The notes under the pieces: generated by a model
Seen by the model: only the letters and a program-made list of their open reading frames with translations
Database searches by the model: none
What the model was told of the DNA's origin: nothing
Shown here: positions 9,596 to 17,380 of the stretch, in pieces
How the letters are laid out: every line of letters starts with the position of its first letter
Position numbering within the stretch: position 1 is the first letter of the stretch
Assembly: GCF_019352895.1 (NCBI RefSeq)
Contig: NZ_JAAAFX010000009.1
Span: 576,764 to 640,763 of the forward strand
Direction of reading: 5' to 3'
Origin: Variovorax boronicumulans
Lineage (GTDB): Bacteria > Pseudomonadota > Gammaproteobacteria > Burkholderiales > Burkholderiaceae_C
Length of the DNA: 64,000 bases
Made by a program: the position numbers and the translations under genes

Positions 9596-10765
9596 ATGAC
9601 CATCGACACCCTTCAAGCCGAGCGCGAGCACACGCTCGCGATGCTGGTCGACAGCCTCTCGCGCTACCTCGGCGAACGCTTCGACCTCGACCAACGGCTG
9701 CGTTCGCTGGCCGAGGCCACCGACGCGCCGCCGGCCTTCTGGTCCGGCCTGTCGCGCGAGCTCGGCCTGCTGGGCGCGGCCCTGCCCGAGGCGCAGGGCG
9801 GCCTCGGCGGCGGCATGGCCGTGCACCTGGCCGTGATGCAGACGCTGGGTGGCGCGCTCGCGGGCGAGCCCTACCTGTCGAGCATCGTGATCGGCGCAGG
9901 CCTGCTGCAGCGCCAGCCGGGCGCGTTCAGCGACGCCTTGCTGGCCGATGCTGTCGAGGGCCGCGCGGTGCTGGCCTTCGCCCATGCCGAACCCGAGGGC
10001 CGCGACGAACGCGCCGAGGTGCGCACGCGACTGGTACGCGATGCCGAAGGCTACGAGCTCGACGGCCACAAGGCGGTGGTGCATGCGGCGCCCTGGGCTA
10101 CGCACCTGATCGTCTCGGCGCGCAGCAGCGGCCGGCCGGGCGATGCCGAGGGCCTGTCGCTGATCGTGGTCGCGCGCGATGCACCCGGCGTGCAGTTGCG
10201 CCCCTATGCGCTGCGCGACGGCACCCGCGCCGCCGAGCTGCGGCTCGAGCGTGTGCGCGTGCCGGCCGAGGCCCTGCTGGGACGCGAGGGCGAGGCGCTG
10301 CCGCAGATCGAACAGGCGCTCGACGAAGCCACGCTCGCGGTCTGCGCCGAAGCCGTGGGCGTGATGCGCCGGCTGCTGGCCGACACGCTCGACTACGTGC
10401 GCCAGCGCAAGCAGTTCGGCGTGCCCATCGCGAGCTTCCAGGTCTTGCAGCACCGGTTGGCCGACATGCACATGGCGCTGGCCCAGGCCGAAGCGCTGAC
10501 CCAGGCCGTGCTCGAGGCGATGGACGGCACCGCCGACGAACGCGCGCGGGCGGTGTCCTCGGCCAAGGTCGCGGTCGCGCGCGCCTGCAAGGCCGTGGGG
10601 CAGGGCGCGGTGCAGCTGCACGGCGGCATGGGCATGACCGAGGAGCTGGCCATCGGCCACTATTTCCGGCGCGCGACGCTGATCGAATCGCAGTTCGGCC
10701 CGGCCGCATGGCACGTGCGGCGGGTCGCGCGGCTCGAGGCGCAGCGCGATCCGACGCAGGCCTGA
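9596..10765 (+). CDS. Acyl-CoA dehydrogenase, PimD-like small subunit
   Basis: This 389-residue acyl-CoA dehydrogenase family protein is the probable second half of a heteromeric enzyme with the preceding gene. The C-terminal domain has YVRQRKQFGVPIASFQVLQHRLADM and QLHGGMGMTEELAIGHYF, typical of the PimD-like small subunit. The middle domain is reduced and carries FAHAEPEGRD where the usual flavin-binding TEP/GSD block would be. It starts 6 bases after the previous stop. Pairs of this kind act on dicarboxylyl-, cyclic or branched acyl-CoAs in known pathways; the substrate here is open. A rightward hairpin is not evident after the stop. Confidence 0.82.
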   Translation: MTIDTLQAEREHTLAMLVDSLSRYLGERFDLDQRLRSLAEATDAPPAFWSGLSRELGLLGAALPEAQGGLGGGMAVHLAVMQTLGGALAGEPYLSSIVIGAGLLQRQPGAFSDALLADAVEGRAVLAFAHAEPEGRDERAEVRTRLVRDAEGYELDGHKAVVHAAPWATHLIVSARSSGRPGDAEGLSLIVVARDAPGVQLRPYALRDGTRAAELRLERVRVPAEALLGREGEALPQIEQALDEATLAVCAEAVGVMRRLLADTLDYVRQRKQFGVPIASFQVLQHRLADMHMALAQAEALTQAVLEAMDGTADERARAVSSAKVAVARACKAVGQGAVQLHGGMGMTEELAIGHYFRRATLIESQFGPAAWHVRRVARLEAQRDPTQA

Positions 10766-10830
10766 GGCCTCGAGTCTGGCCCACCGGCCACGCCATGTTC
10801 CTGATGGACATGACGTGACTGGAAAAAGCC

Positions 10831-11814
10831 TCAGTCCGGCCGCAACACGACGCGCCCCACCGCATCGCCACCCTGCATCGCCGCCAGTGCCGCGTGGTGG
10901 TCCGACAGCCCCCACACGCCCGCGATGGCCGGGCGCAGATCGCCACGGGCATGCAACGCCATCACGCCGCGCAGGTTGGCCGCCGCCTGGACTGGCTCAC
11001 GCTGCGAGAACTGGCGGATGTCCACGCCCACCAGTGCCGCGCCCTTGAGCAGCGGCAGGTTGGCCGGCAAGGACGCGATACCGCCGCCCGCGAAGCCGAG
11101 CACCAGGTGGCGCCCGCCCCAGCCCAGCGAACGGAAGGCGGGTTCGGTGAAGGCGCCGCCGACCGGGTCGACCACCACGTCCAAGCCTCGTGCTTGCGTC
11201 ATCGCCTTGAGCGCGCTGCGCCAGTCGATGGCCGAGGTGTCGATGGTGGCGTTGGCACCGGCCGCGCGTGCCAGCGCGCGTTTCTCGGACGTCGAGCCGC
11301 CCGCGATCACGCGGGCACCGAAAGCGCGAGCGAGCTGCACCGCGGCCAGGCCGACGCTGCCCGCCGCGCCGAGCACGAACACCGTCTCGCCCGGCCGCAG
11401 CGCGCCGCGGTCGACCAGCGCGTGCCACATCGTGCCGTAGGGCACGGCCAGCGCCGCCGCCTCGGTGAAGAGGGCGGCTTCGCCGATGCGCTGCACCGCG
11501 ACGGCAGGCACGCACACGGCCTCGGCCCAGGCGCCGCCGGCCGTGGCGGAACCGCAGACGCGTTCGCCCAGATGCCAGTCGGCCTCGGTGCCGTCGCCGA
11601 TCGCTTCGACCGTGCCCGCGAACTCGCTGCCCGGGATGTAGGGCACGGGCGGCTGCAGCTGGTAGCGGCCCTGGGCCAGCAGCAGGTCGGCATGCGAGAT
11701 CGCGCTGGCCTCGACGCGGATGCGCAGTTCACCGGCCCCGGCCTCGGGACGTGGCACCTCGCAAAGCGTCAAGGCGTCGAGCGGCCCCAGACGGGCCATC
11801 TGCAGCGCCTTCAT
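10831..11814 (-). CDS. NADPH:quinone oxidoreductase-like zinc-free medium-chain dehydrogenase
   Basis: The 327-residue protein is a medium-chain dehydrogenase/reductase of the quinone oxidoreductase branch: MKALQMARLGPLDALTL start, GSEFAGTVEAIG, a nucleotide-binding loop GAAGSVGLAAVQLARAFGARVI (near residues 145-166), and no structural-zinc cysteine block. Such enzymes reduce quinones or enoyl compounds with NADPH; in a fatty-acid cluster an enoyl-CoA/thioester reductase role is also possible. The ATG at 11814 overlaps the upstream NMO stop as ATGA, so the two are translationally coupled. That overlap works only with the C-terminal reading frame of the NMO, which matters for judging its frameshift. 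Confidence 0.82.
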   Translation of the reverse strand: MKALQMARLGPLDALTLCEVPRPEAGAGELRIRVEASAISHADLLLAQGRYQLQPPVPYIPGSEFAGTVEAIGDGTEADWHLGERVCGSATAGGAWAEAVCVPAVAVQRIGEAALFTEAAALAVPYGTMWHALVDRGALRPGETVFVLGAAGSVGLAAVQLARAFGARVIAGGSTSEKRALARAAGANATIDTSAIDWRSALKAMTQARGLDVVVDPVGGAFTEPAFRSLGWGGRHLVLGFAGGGIASLPANLPLLKGAALVGVDIRQFSQREPVQAAANLRGVMALHARGDLRPAIAGVWGLSDHHAALAAMQGGDAVGRVVLRPD

Positions 11815-12937
11815 GCGACCAGCCCCTGCATGCGATCGAGCGCGTCGCTGAACTCCTGCATGAAGTCCTGCACCACCGCGCGGCTCGACTGGGTGCCGGT
11901 CACCAGGCCGATGCCCTGGCCGACGAAATAGGTGGCGAGTTCGCGCGCCTGTGCGTTGCCGCCGTCGGCCGCCTGCTCGACCGCGCGCAGCGCCGGGCTG
12001 CTGAGCATGGCTGCAGCGGCATCGGCAGGCAGCCCGGGCTGCCCGGTGCTTCCCAGGCTTCGGTCCAGGCCGAACGCAGCTGGCGCGCGGGCTTGCCGGT
12101 GCGGCTGCGCGAGCGCACGGTGTCGCGCGAGCCGGCCGCGACCAGCTTCTCGCGCACCGTCTCGCTGCATTCGGATTCGCGCGTCGGCAGCCAGACCGAG
12201 CCGGTCCAGGCGCCTGCCGCACCCATCGCCATGCAGGCCGCCATCTGCTCGCCGGTCATGATGCCGCCCGCGGCGAGCACCGGCACCTCGCGGCCGCCGC
12301 GCAGCGCGCGCACCACCTCCGGAATCAGCACCATCGTCGAGACCTCGCCGCAATGGCCGCCGGCCTCGCCGCCCTGCGCCACGATGATGTCGACGCCGGC
12401 CTCGACCTGGCGCAGCGCATGTTCCTTCGCGCCGACCAGCGCCGCGACCGGAATGCCGTGGCGGCGCGCGCGCTCGATCATCGAGGGCGGCGGCACGCCC
12501 AGTGCATTGGCGATCAGCCGGATCGGATGGCGAAACGCGACGTCCATCTGGCGCTCGGCGTTCTCCGGCAGGAAGGGCGTGGGCCGCTCCATGCGCAGTT
12601 CGGTGCCGCCCTGCACGCCGTGGCGCTGCAGCAGTTCGCGCACGAAGGCGCTGTGCTGTTCAGGAATGCGCCGCGCCATGGCTTCCATGCCGGTGTCGGC
12701 GCCGGCCGCGCCGGGCAGGTTCTCGGGGATCAGCACGTCGAGGCCGTAGGGGCGGCCGTCGATGTGCGCGTCGATCCAGTTGAGTTCGGCTTCGAGTTCC
12801 TCGGGCGTGTGGCCGACCGCGCCCAACACGCCGAAGCCGCCGGCCTTGCTGACCTCGACCACCACATCGCGGCAATGGGTGAAGGCGAACAGCGGAAAGT
12901 CGATGCCGAGCGTGCGGCACAAGGGGCTCTGTATCAC
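11811..12937 (-). pseudogene. Nitronate monooxygenase family (NMO/2-nitropropane dioxygenase) gene with a frameshift
   Basis: The gene encodes an FMN-dependent NMO-family protein (TIM barrel; PLCRTLGIDFPLFAFTHCRDV start, GGEAGGHCGEVSTMVLIPEV, AAGGIMTGEQMAACMAMGAAGAWTG). The frame from 12937 runs normally to about residue 310 (LPMPLQ, near position 12010) and then turns into low-complexity arginine-rich sequence, stopping at 11900. The genuine C-terminal family end (MLSSPALRAVEQ ... YFVGQGIGLVTG) continues in the next frame to 11811. Restoring one base at about 12010-12011 (CTGCAG-GCCATG instead of CTGCAGCCATG) joins them into about 375 residues. It may be a real mutation, a sequencing error, or less likely recoding. 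The intact ATGA coupling to the downstream gene favours a recent or artefactual break. Confidence 0.75.
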
Positions 12938-13000
12938 GGGGGTGTCTCCTCGGGGGCCTGGGTGGAGCAGGCACCTTAGGGAGGGCAGGGCGCACCGGCA

Positions 13001-13018
13001 ATCGTCCCTTTCGACGAT
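13001..13018 (+). promoter_or_regulatory. Acyl-CoA operon site 2 (repeated 18-bp dyad)
   Basis: ATCGTCCCTTTCGACGAT has perfect ATCGTC/GACGAT arms. It ends 22 bases before a good -10 box, TATGAT (13041-13046), so it would overlap the -35 position, the usual place for a class II activator. The divergent NMO gene starts 64 bases to the left, so the site could serve both directions. Confidence 0.7.
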
Positions 13019-13094
13019 GCCCCGGGCCGGTGGCGCTTCCTATGATCGATGGCAGAGACCGGCATTGGGCCCGGTCGCGCAGGAGACACGACGC

Positions 13095-14600
13095 ATGACC
13101 GCCATCGACGACCGCACCCCGATCATCGTGGGTGTGGGTGAGATCACCCACCGCAACAAGGAACCCGAGGCCGGGCTCGAGCCGATTGAGCTCATGGCGC
13201 GCGCGCTGCGCGCGGCCGAAGAGGACGCCGGTGCCGCGCTGCTGGCCGACATCGATTCGCTCGACATCGTCTGCGAATACTCCTGGCCCTACACCGACGC
13301 GACCGCGCTGCTGGGCGAACGGCTCGGCCACCTGCCGGCGCGCCGCGTCTACGGCGAGGCCGGCGGCGAGTCGCCGGTGCGCTTCATCCACGAGGCCGCG
13401 CTGCGCATCGCGCGCGGCGAGAGCCGGATCGCGGCCATCACCGGCGCCGAATCGCGCTACACCGTCGACGCCGCGGCCAAGCGCGGCATCGACCTGGGCT
13501 GGACGCCCAGGGACGACACGGTGAAGCTGGTGCGCGGCACCGACCTGTGCCACCCGGTGGCGGTGAAGCATGGCGCCGCGATGCCGATCACGATCTACCC
13601 GCTCTACGAGAACGCCGCGCTGGCGCACTGGGGCCAGACCCCGCGCGAGGCGCAGCAGGAATCGGCCGCGCTCTGGTCGCGCTATTCGGAAGTGGCCGCG
13701 GCGAATCCGCATGCCTGGCTGCGCCAGGGCTTCAGCGCCGAGGAGGTGGCGGAGCCACGCGCCGCCAACCGGCTGATCGCCTGGCCCTACACCAAGCACA
13801 TGGTGGCCAACCCGGTGGTCAACATGGGTGCGGGCGTGCTGCTGACCAGCGTGGGCCATGCGCGCGCGCTGGGCATCGCGCCCGAGAAATGGGTCTACGT
13901 GTGGGATGGTGCCGCGGCGCGCGAGCCGCGCGACTACCTGCAGCGCGACCAGTTCCACCGCTCGCATGCGCAGGACCTGGTGATGGAGACCGTGCTCGCG
14001 CAGGTGGGCGGCGATGCGTCGGCCTTCGAGATGCTCGAGCTCTACAGCTGCTTCCCCATCGTGCCCAAGATGGCGCGCCGCACGCTGGGCCTGGCGCCCG
14101 ACGCGCAGATGACCTCGACCGGCGGCCTGAGCTTCTTCGGCGCGCCGCTCAACGACTACATGACGCACGCGGCCGCGGGCCTGGTGCGCGCGCTGCGCAA
14201 CGCACCGGGCAAGACCGCGCTGCTCTACGGCCAGGGCGAGTACGTGACCAAGCACCATGCGCTGGTGCTGGGTTCGAGCCCGCCGCCGAACGGCCTGCCC
14301 CCGGCCGACTACAGCGTGCAGGCCGCGGCCGATGCGCGGCGCGGCCCGGTGCCGGCCTTCGTCGAAAGCTACAACGGCAGCGCCACGCTCGAGACCTTCA
14401 CCATCATTTACGGCCGTGACGGCCTGCCCACGCACGGCATCGTGATCGCGCGCACGCCGGCCGGCGAACGGCTGATGGCGCGCGTCGAGCCCGACGATGC
14501 AGCGGCGCTGGCGGTGCTCACCGATCTCGACCGTTCCCCGGTGGGCAGCACCGGCCACGTCACGGCAGGCACCGACAGCCTGCGCTGGAGCCTCGCATGA
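13095..14600 (+). CDS. Thiolase-superfamily protein (acetyl-CoA acetyltransferase/SCP2-thiolase-like) lacking the usual nucleophile
   Basis: This 501-residue protein has the two-half thiolase fold of the large acetyl-CoA acetyltransferase-like branch: IIVGVGEIT start, EMLELYSCFPIVPKMA near residue 320, GGLSFFGAPLNDYMTHAAAGLVRAL, and a C-terminal OB-like extension (GPVPAFVESYNGSATLETFTI). The position that holds the acyl-accepting cysteine in true thiolases reads GEAGGESPV (around residue 92) here, with no cysteine, so classical thiolysis by this protein is doubtful. Related sequences include SCP-x/Ltp2-like lipid-transfer or aldolase proteins. AGGAGAC at 13081 supports the start. Its stop overlaps the next gene by ATGA. 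Operator site 2 precedes it. Confidence 0.75.
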   Translation: MTAIDDRTPIIVGVGEITHRNKEPEAGLEPIELMARALRAAEEDAGAALLADIDSLDIVCEYSWPYTDATALLGERLGHLPARRVYGEAGGESPVRFIHEAALRIARGESRIAAITGAESRYTVDAAAKRGIDLGWTPRDDTVKLVRGTDLCHPVAVKHGAAMPITIYPLYENAALAHWGQTPREAQQESAALWSRYSEVAAANPHAWLRQGFSAEEVAEPRAANRLIAWPYTKHMVANPVVNMGAGVLLTSVGHARALGIAPEKWVYVWDGAAAREPRDYLQRDQFHRSHAQDLVMETVLAQVGGDASAFEMLELYSCFPIVPKMARRTLGLAPDAQMTSTGGLSFFGAPLNDYMTHAAAGLVRALRNAPGKTALLYGQGEYVTKHHALVLGSSPPPNGLPPADYSVQAAADARRGPVPAFVESYNGSATLETFTIIYGRDGLPTHGIVIARTPAGERLMARVEPDDAAALAVLTDLDRSPVGSTGHVTAGTDSLRWSLA

Positions 14601-15388
14601 GCACCGAACAAAAGAACGACGCGGTGCGCGTCGAGAAACTCCCGGGCCACATCGCGGTCGTCACCATCGACCGGCCCGAGGCGCGCAATGCCGTCAACGG
14701 CGCGGTCGCGGCCGGCCTCGAGGCCGCGGTCGACGCGACCGAGGCCGACGACGACATCTGGGTCGTGGTGCTGACCGGCGCGGGCCCGGACGCCTTCTGC
14801 GCGGGCGCCGACCTCAAGGAAGTGTCGGCCGGCCGCGGCAGCGCGCTGAGCACCGAGCGTGGCGGCTTCGCGGGCTTCGTCTACCGCGAGCGCAGCAAGC
14901 CCTGGATCGCGGCCGTCAACGGCAAGGCACTCGCGGGCGGCACCGAACTCACGCTGGCCTGCGACCTGGTGGTCGCGGCCGAGCATGCGGCCTTCGGCCT
15001 GCCCGAAGTGCTGCGCGGCCTGATCGCCGCGGCGGGCGGGCTGTACCGGCTGCCGCGCGCCATCCCGCCCAACATCGCGCTGGAACTGATCCTGACCGCC
15101 GGCCAGCTCGACGCGCAGCGCGCACATCAGCTGGGCTGGGTCAACCGCGTGGTGCCGGCCGCGGAGCTGCGCGACGCGGCGCTGGCGCTGGCGGCCCAGA
15201 TCACGCGCAACGCGCCCACGGCCGTGCGCGAGAGCCTGCAGGTGGCACGCATGGCCAACGAGCTCGACGAGGCCGCGCTGCGCACGCTGACCCGCGCGGC
15301 CTTCCAGCGCGTGGCGGCCAGCGAGGATTTCCGCGAAGGCCCGCGGGCCTTCATCGAGAAACGGGCGCCGCAGTGGACCGGCCGTTGA
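14597..15388 (+). CDS. Enoyl-CoA hydratase (crotonase family, both catalytic glutamates present)
   Basis: The 263-residue protein hydrates trans-2-enoyl-CoA to 3-hydroxyacyl-CoA, the second step of beta-oxidation. The oxyanion-hole segment FCAGADLKE (residues 68-75) is present. Both catalytic glutamates of active hydratases are visible, in AGGTELTL (E117) and FGLPEVLRG (E137). It overlaps the thiolase-like gene by 4 bases (ATGA) and is followed after 13 bases by a second crotonase. Of the four free-standing crotonases in this window it is the only one with the full catalytic pair, so it is the best candidate for the main hydratase of the cluster. Confidence 0.87.
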   Translation: MSTEQKNDAVRVEKLPGHIAVVTIDRPEARNAVNGAVAAGLEAAVDATEADDDIWVVVLTGAGPDAFCAGADLKEVSAGRGSALSTERGGFAGFVYRERSKPWIAAVNGKALAGGTELTLACDLVVAAEHAAFGLPEVLRGLIAAAGGLYRLPRAIPPNIALELILTAGQLDAQRAHQLGWVNRVVPAAELRDAALALAAQITRNAPTAVRESLQVARMANELDEAALRTLTRAAFQRVAASEDFREGPRAFIEKRAPQWTGR

Positions 15389-15401
15389 ACCGGGACCCGC
15401 G

Positions 15402-16226
15402 ATGAACGCCACCGACGACATCCAGCTCGACCGCAGCCACGCCGGCATCGCGGTCGTCACGCTGAACCGCCCCGAGCGCCTCAACGCGCTGAGCCAGATG
15501 ACGGTGCGCCGCCTGTGCGCATTGCTCGATGCCCTGGCGACCGACGACGCCGTGCGCGTGGTCGTGCTCACCGGCGCGGGTCGCGGCTTCTGCGCGGGCT
15601 GGGACCTGGCCAGCCCACTGACCGATGCCACCGGCGCGGAACGGGCAGGGCCACCCACGGTGGCCGACTACTGCACCGGCCAGGAACTGTTCGCGGGCAT
15701 GGTGCGCCGGCTGCGGTCGCTGGGCAAGGTGGTGATCGCGGCGGTCAACGGCGTGGCCGTGGGCGCGGGCTTCGCGCTCACGCTGGGCGCGGACATGCGC
15801 ATCGCGAGCCGCGCCGCGTCCTTCCACGTCGGCGCGGTGCGCATTGGCCTCACGGCCGGCGAATGCGGCATCAGCTACCACCTGCCGCGGCTGATCGGCG
15901 CGTCGCGCGCCTTCGAAGTCATGCTGACCGGCCGGCCGATCCCGGCCGAGGAGGCCGAGCGCATCGGGCTGGTCTCCAGGCTGGTCGACGATGCCGCCGA
16001 ACTGCTTCCTCAAGCGATGGCGCTGGCCGAACAGGTGCTGCGCAACAGCCCTTACGCCACGCGTCACACCAAGCAGATCATGTGGGCCAACCTCGATGCG
16101 GGCGGGCTCGACGCCGCGATCGAGCTCGAGAACCGTGCCCAGGTGCTGGCACTCATGACCGAGGATTTCAAGGAGGCTTCGGCGGCCTTCGTGCAGAAGC
16201 GGGCGCCGGTGTTCAGCGGGCGCTGA
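15402..16226 (+). CDS. Crotonase-family protein (enoyl-CoA hydratase/isomerase) without the catalytic glutamate pair
   Basis: A 274-residue crotonase-fold protein: FCAGWDLASPL oxyanion-hole segment, GVAVGAGFALTLGADMRIA, then FHVGAVRIGLTAGECGISYHLPRLIG. The two glutamates of active hydratases are replaced by A125 and A145; an acidic residue instead sits at E154 (TAGECG). This pattern belongs to a subgroup more likely to act as isomerase, or on unusual acyl-CoAs, than as a straight hydratase. It is last in the operon that begins at 13095. A perfect 10-bp hairpin follows the stop. Sequence features resemble the crotonase at 34.5 kb, suggesting duplicated specialised functions across the clusters. 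Confidence 0.8.
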   Translation: MNATDDIQLDRSHAGIAVVTLNRPERLNALSQMTVRRLCALLDALATDDAVRVVVLTGAGRGFCAGWDLASPLTDATGAERAGPPTVADYCTGQELFAGMVRRLRSLGKVVIAAVNGVAVGAGFALTLGADMRIASRAASFHVGAVRIGLTAGECGISYHLPRLIGASRAFEVMLTGRPIPAEEAERIGLVSRLVDDAAELLPQAMALAEQVLRNSPYATRHTKQIMWANLDAGGLDAAIELENRAQVLALMTEDFKEASAAFVQKRAPVFSGR

Positions 16227-16230
16227 AGGC

Positions 16231-16265
16231 GAGGGCGGCGGCATGCTGCGACAATCGCCGCCCTC
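16231..16265. terminator. Hairpin after acyl-CoA cluster 1
   Basis: GAGGGCGGCG (16231-16240) and CGCCGCCCTC (16256-16265) form a perfect 10-bp stem with a 15-base loop, directly after the last crotonase and before the glxA-type regulator. There is no T-tract, so termination may need Rho. Confidence 0.45.
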
Positions 16266-16283
16266 AGCCGCAACGCCCGAATC

Positions 16284-17279
16284 ATGAAGCTGGTCATCGT
16301 CGTCCTCGAAGGGGTGCAGTCGCTCGACGTCGCGGCGCCGATGGACGTGTTCACCGAAGCCAACCAATACCTCGCGGCCGACCGGCAGTACGAGATCACG
16401 CTGGTGGGCCTGCAGGCCGGCACCGTGCGCTGCGCGAACGGCATGGAGCTGCATGTCGCCACCGACTACCTCCACTACACCGCGCAGCCCGACCTGCTGC
16501 TGGTGGCCGGCGGGCCGAAGCTGCCGGACCGGGATGTGTTCCCCGCGAGCTTCCTCGACTGGCTGAGCGCCAAGGCCGAGGGGGCGCTGCGCTACGGCTC
16601 GGTGTGCAACGGCGCCTTTCCTTTGGGCCACGCCGGCCTGCTCAATGGCAAGCAGGTCACGGCGCACTGGCATGACGTGGACCGGCTCATCGCGCGCTTT
16701 CCCAGGGCGCGCGTCAGGCCCGACAAGATCTTCATGCGCGACGGCCGGCTGTTCACCTCGGCCGGCGTGACGGCCGGCGTCGACCTGTGCCTGGCCCTGG
16801 TCGCCGAGGACTGGGGCCACGAGCTGGCCCTGCGCATCGCCAAGCGGCTGATCGTCTACATCCGGCGCGACGGCGGGCAGTCGCAGTACAGCCCCTATCT
16901 GGCGGTCGGCCCCAAGGAGGAGACCGTGGTGGCGAAGGTGCTGCGCCATGTGACGGAGCACCTGAGCGAGCCGCTGTCCATCGAGCAACTGGCCGATGCG
17001 GTGGCGGTCAGCCGGCGCACCTTCTCGCGCGTCTTCGCCAAGGATGCCGGCATGACGCCATCGGCCTTCGTGGCGCAGGTGCGCCTCGACTCCTGCCGCA
17101 AGCTGCTGGAGGAGACCGACCTGCCGCTCAAGACCGTGGCTTTCCGCTGCGGCTTCCACAACGCGAACCAGATGCGCACCGTGTTCGCGAAGCGGCTCGA
17201 CACCACGCCGCGGGACTATCGCCAGCGCTTCCGTGACGCGGCGCCGGCAGTGGCCGGAAACCAGCCTTCATTGGCCTGA
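16284..17279 (+). CDS. GlxA-family transcriptional regulator (DJ-1/PfpI domain plus AraC helix-turn-helix)
   Basis: In this 331-residue regulator, residues 1 to about 185 form a DJ-1/PfpI-like sensor domain with the elbow cysteine in YGSVCNGAF (C108), and about 225-325 form the double AraC/XylS helix-turn-helix (IEQLADAVAVSRRTFSRVFAKDAGMTPSAFV). The GlxA group senses small metabolites and usually activates neighbouring catabolic or transport genes. The SLAC1-type transporter 101 bases downstream in the same direction is a candidate target. The ATG at 16284 immediately precedes the conserved LVIVVLEGVQSLDVAAPMDVF start of the family. No ligand can be assigned. Confidence 0.85.
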   Translation: MKLVIVVLEGVQSLDVAAPMDVFTEANQYLAADRQYEITLVGLQAGTVRCANGMELHVATDYLHYTAQPDLLLVAGGPKLPDRDVFPASFLDWLSAKAEGALRYGSVCNGAFPLGHAGLLNGKQVTAHWHDVDRLIARFPRARVRPDKIFMRDGRLFTSAGVTAGVDLCLALVAEDWGHELALRIAKRLIVYIRRDGGQSQYSPYLAVGPKEETVVAKVLRHVTEHLSEPLSIEQLADAVAVSRRTFSRVFAKDAGMTPSAFVAQVRLDSCRKLLEETDLPLKTVAFRCGFHNANQMRTVFAKRLDTTPRDYRQRFRDAAPAVAGNQPSLA

Positions 17280-17380
17280 AGCCAGCCGCCACCGCGGGCT
17301 CGGCGCAGGGGGCCGGCCATAGACTTTTTCTCCTGCGGATCCATCGCAGCCCTTCAGGAGAAATCATCAACACCACGCAC

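Noticed and set aside
8164-10818. An 884-codon plus-strand frame across both acyl-CoA dehydrogenase genes
   Set aside because: It is a shifted reading of the two real genes, extremely arginine-rich, with no start signal or motif.
10763-10831. TGAGGC/GCCTCA repeat between the PimD-like gene and the quinone oxidoreductase gene
   Set aside because: Arms are 6 bp and nearly 60 bases apart with no T-tract, too weak to call a terminator.
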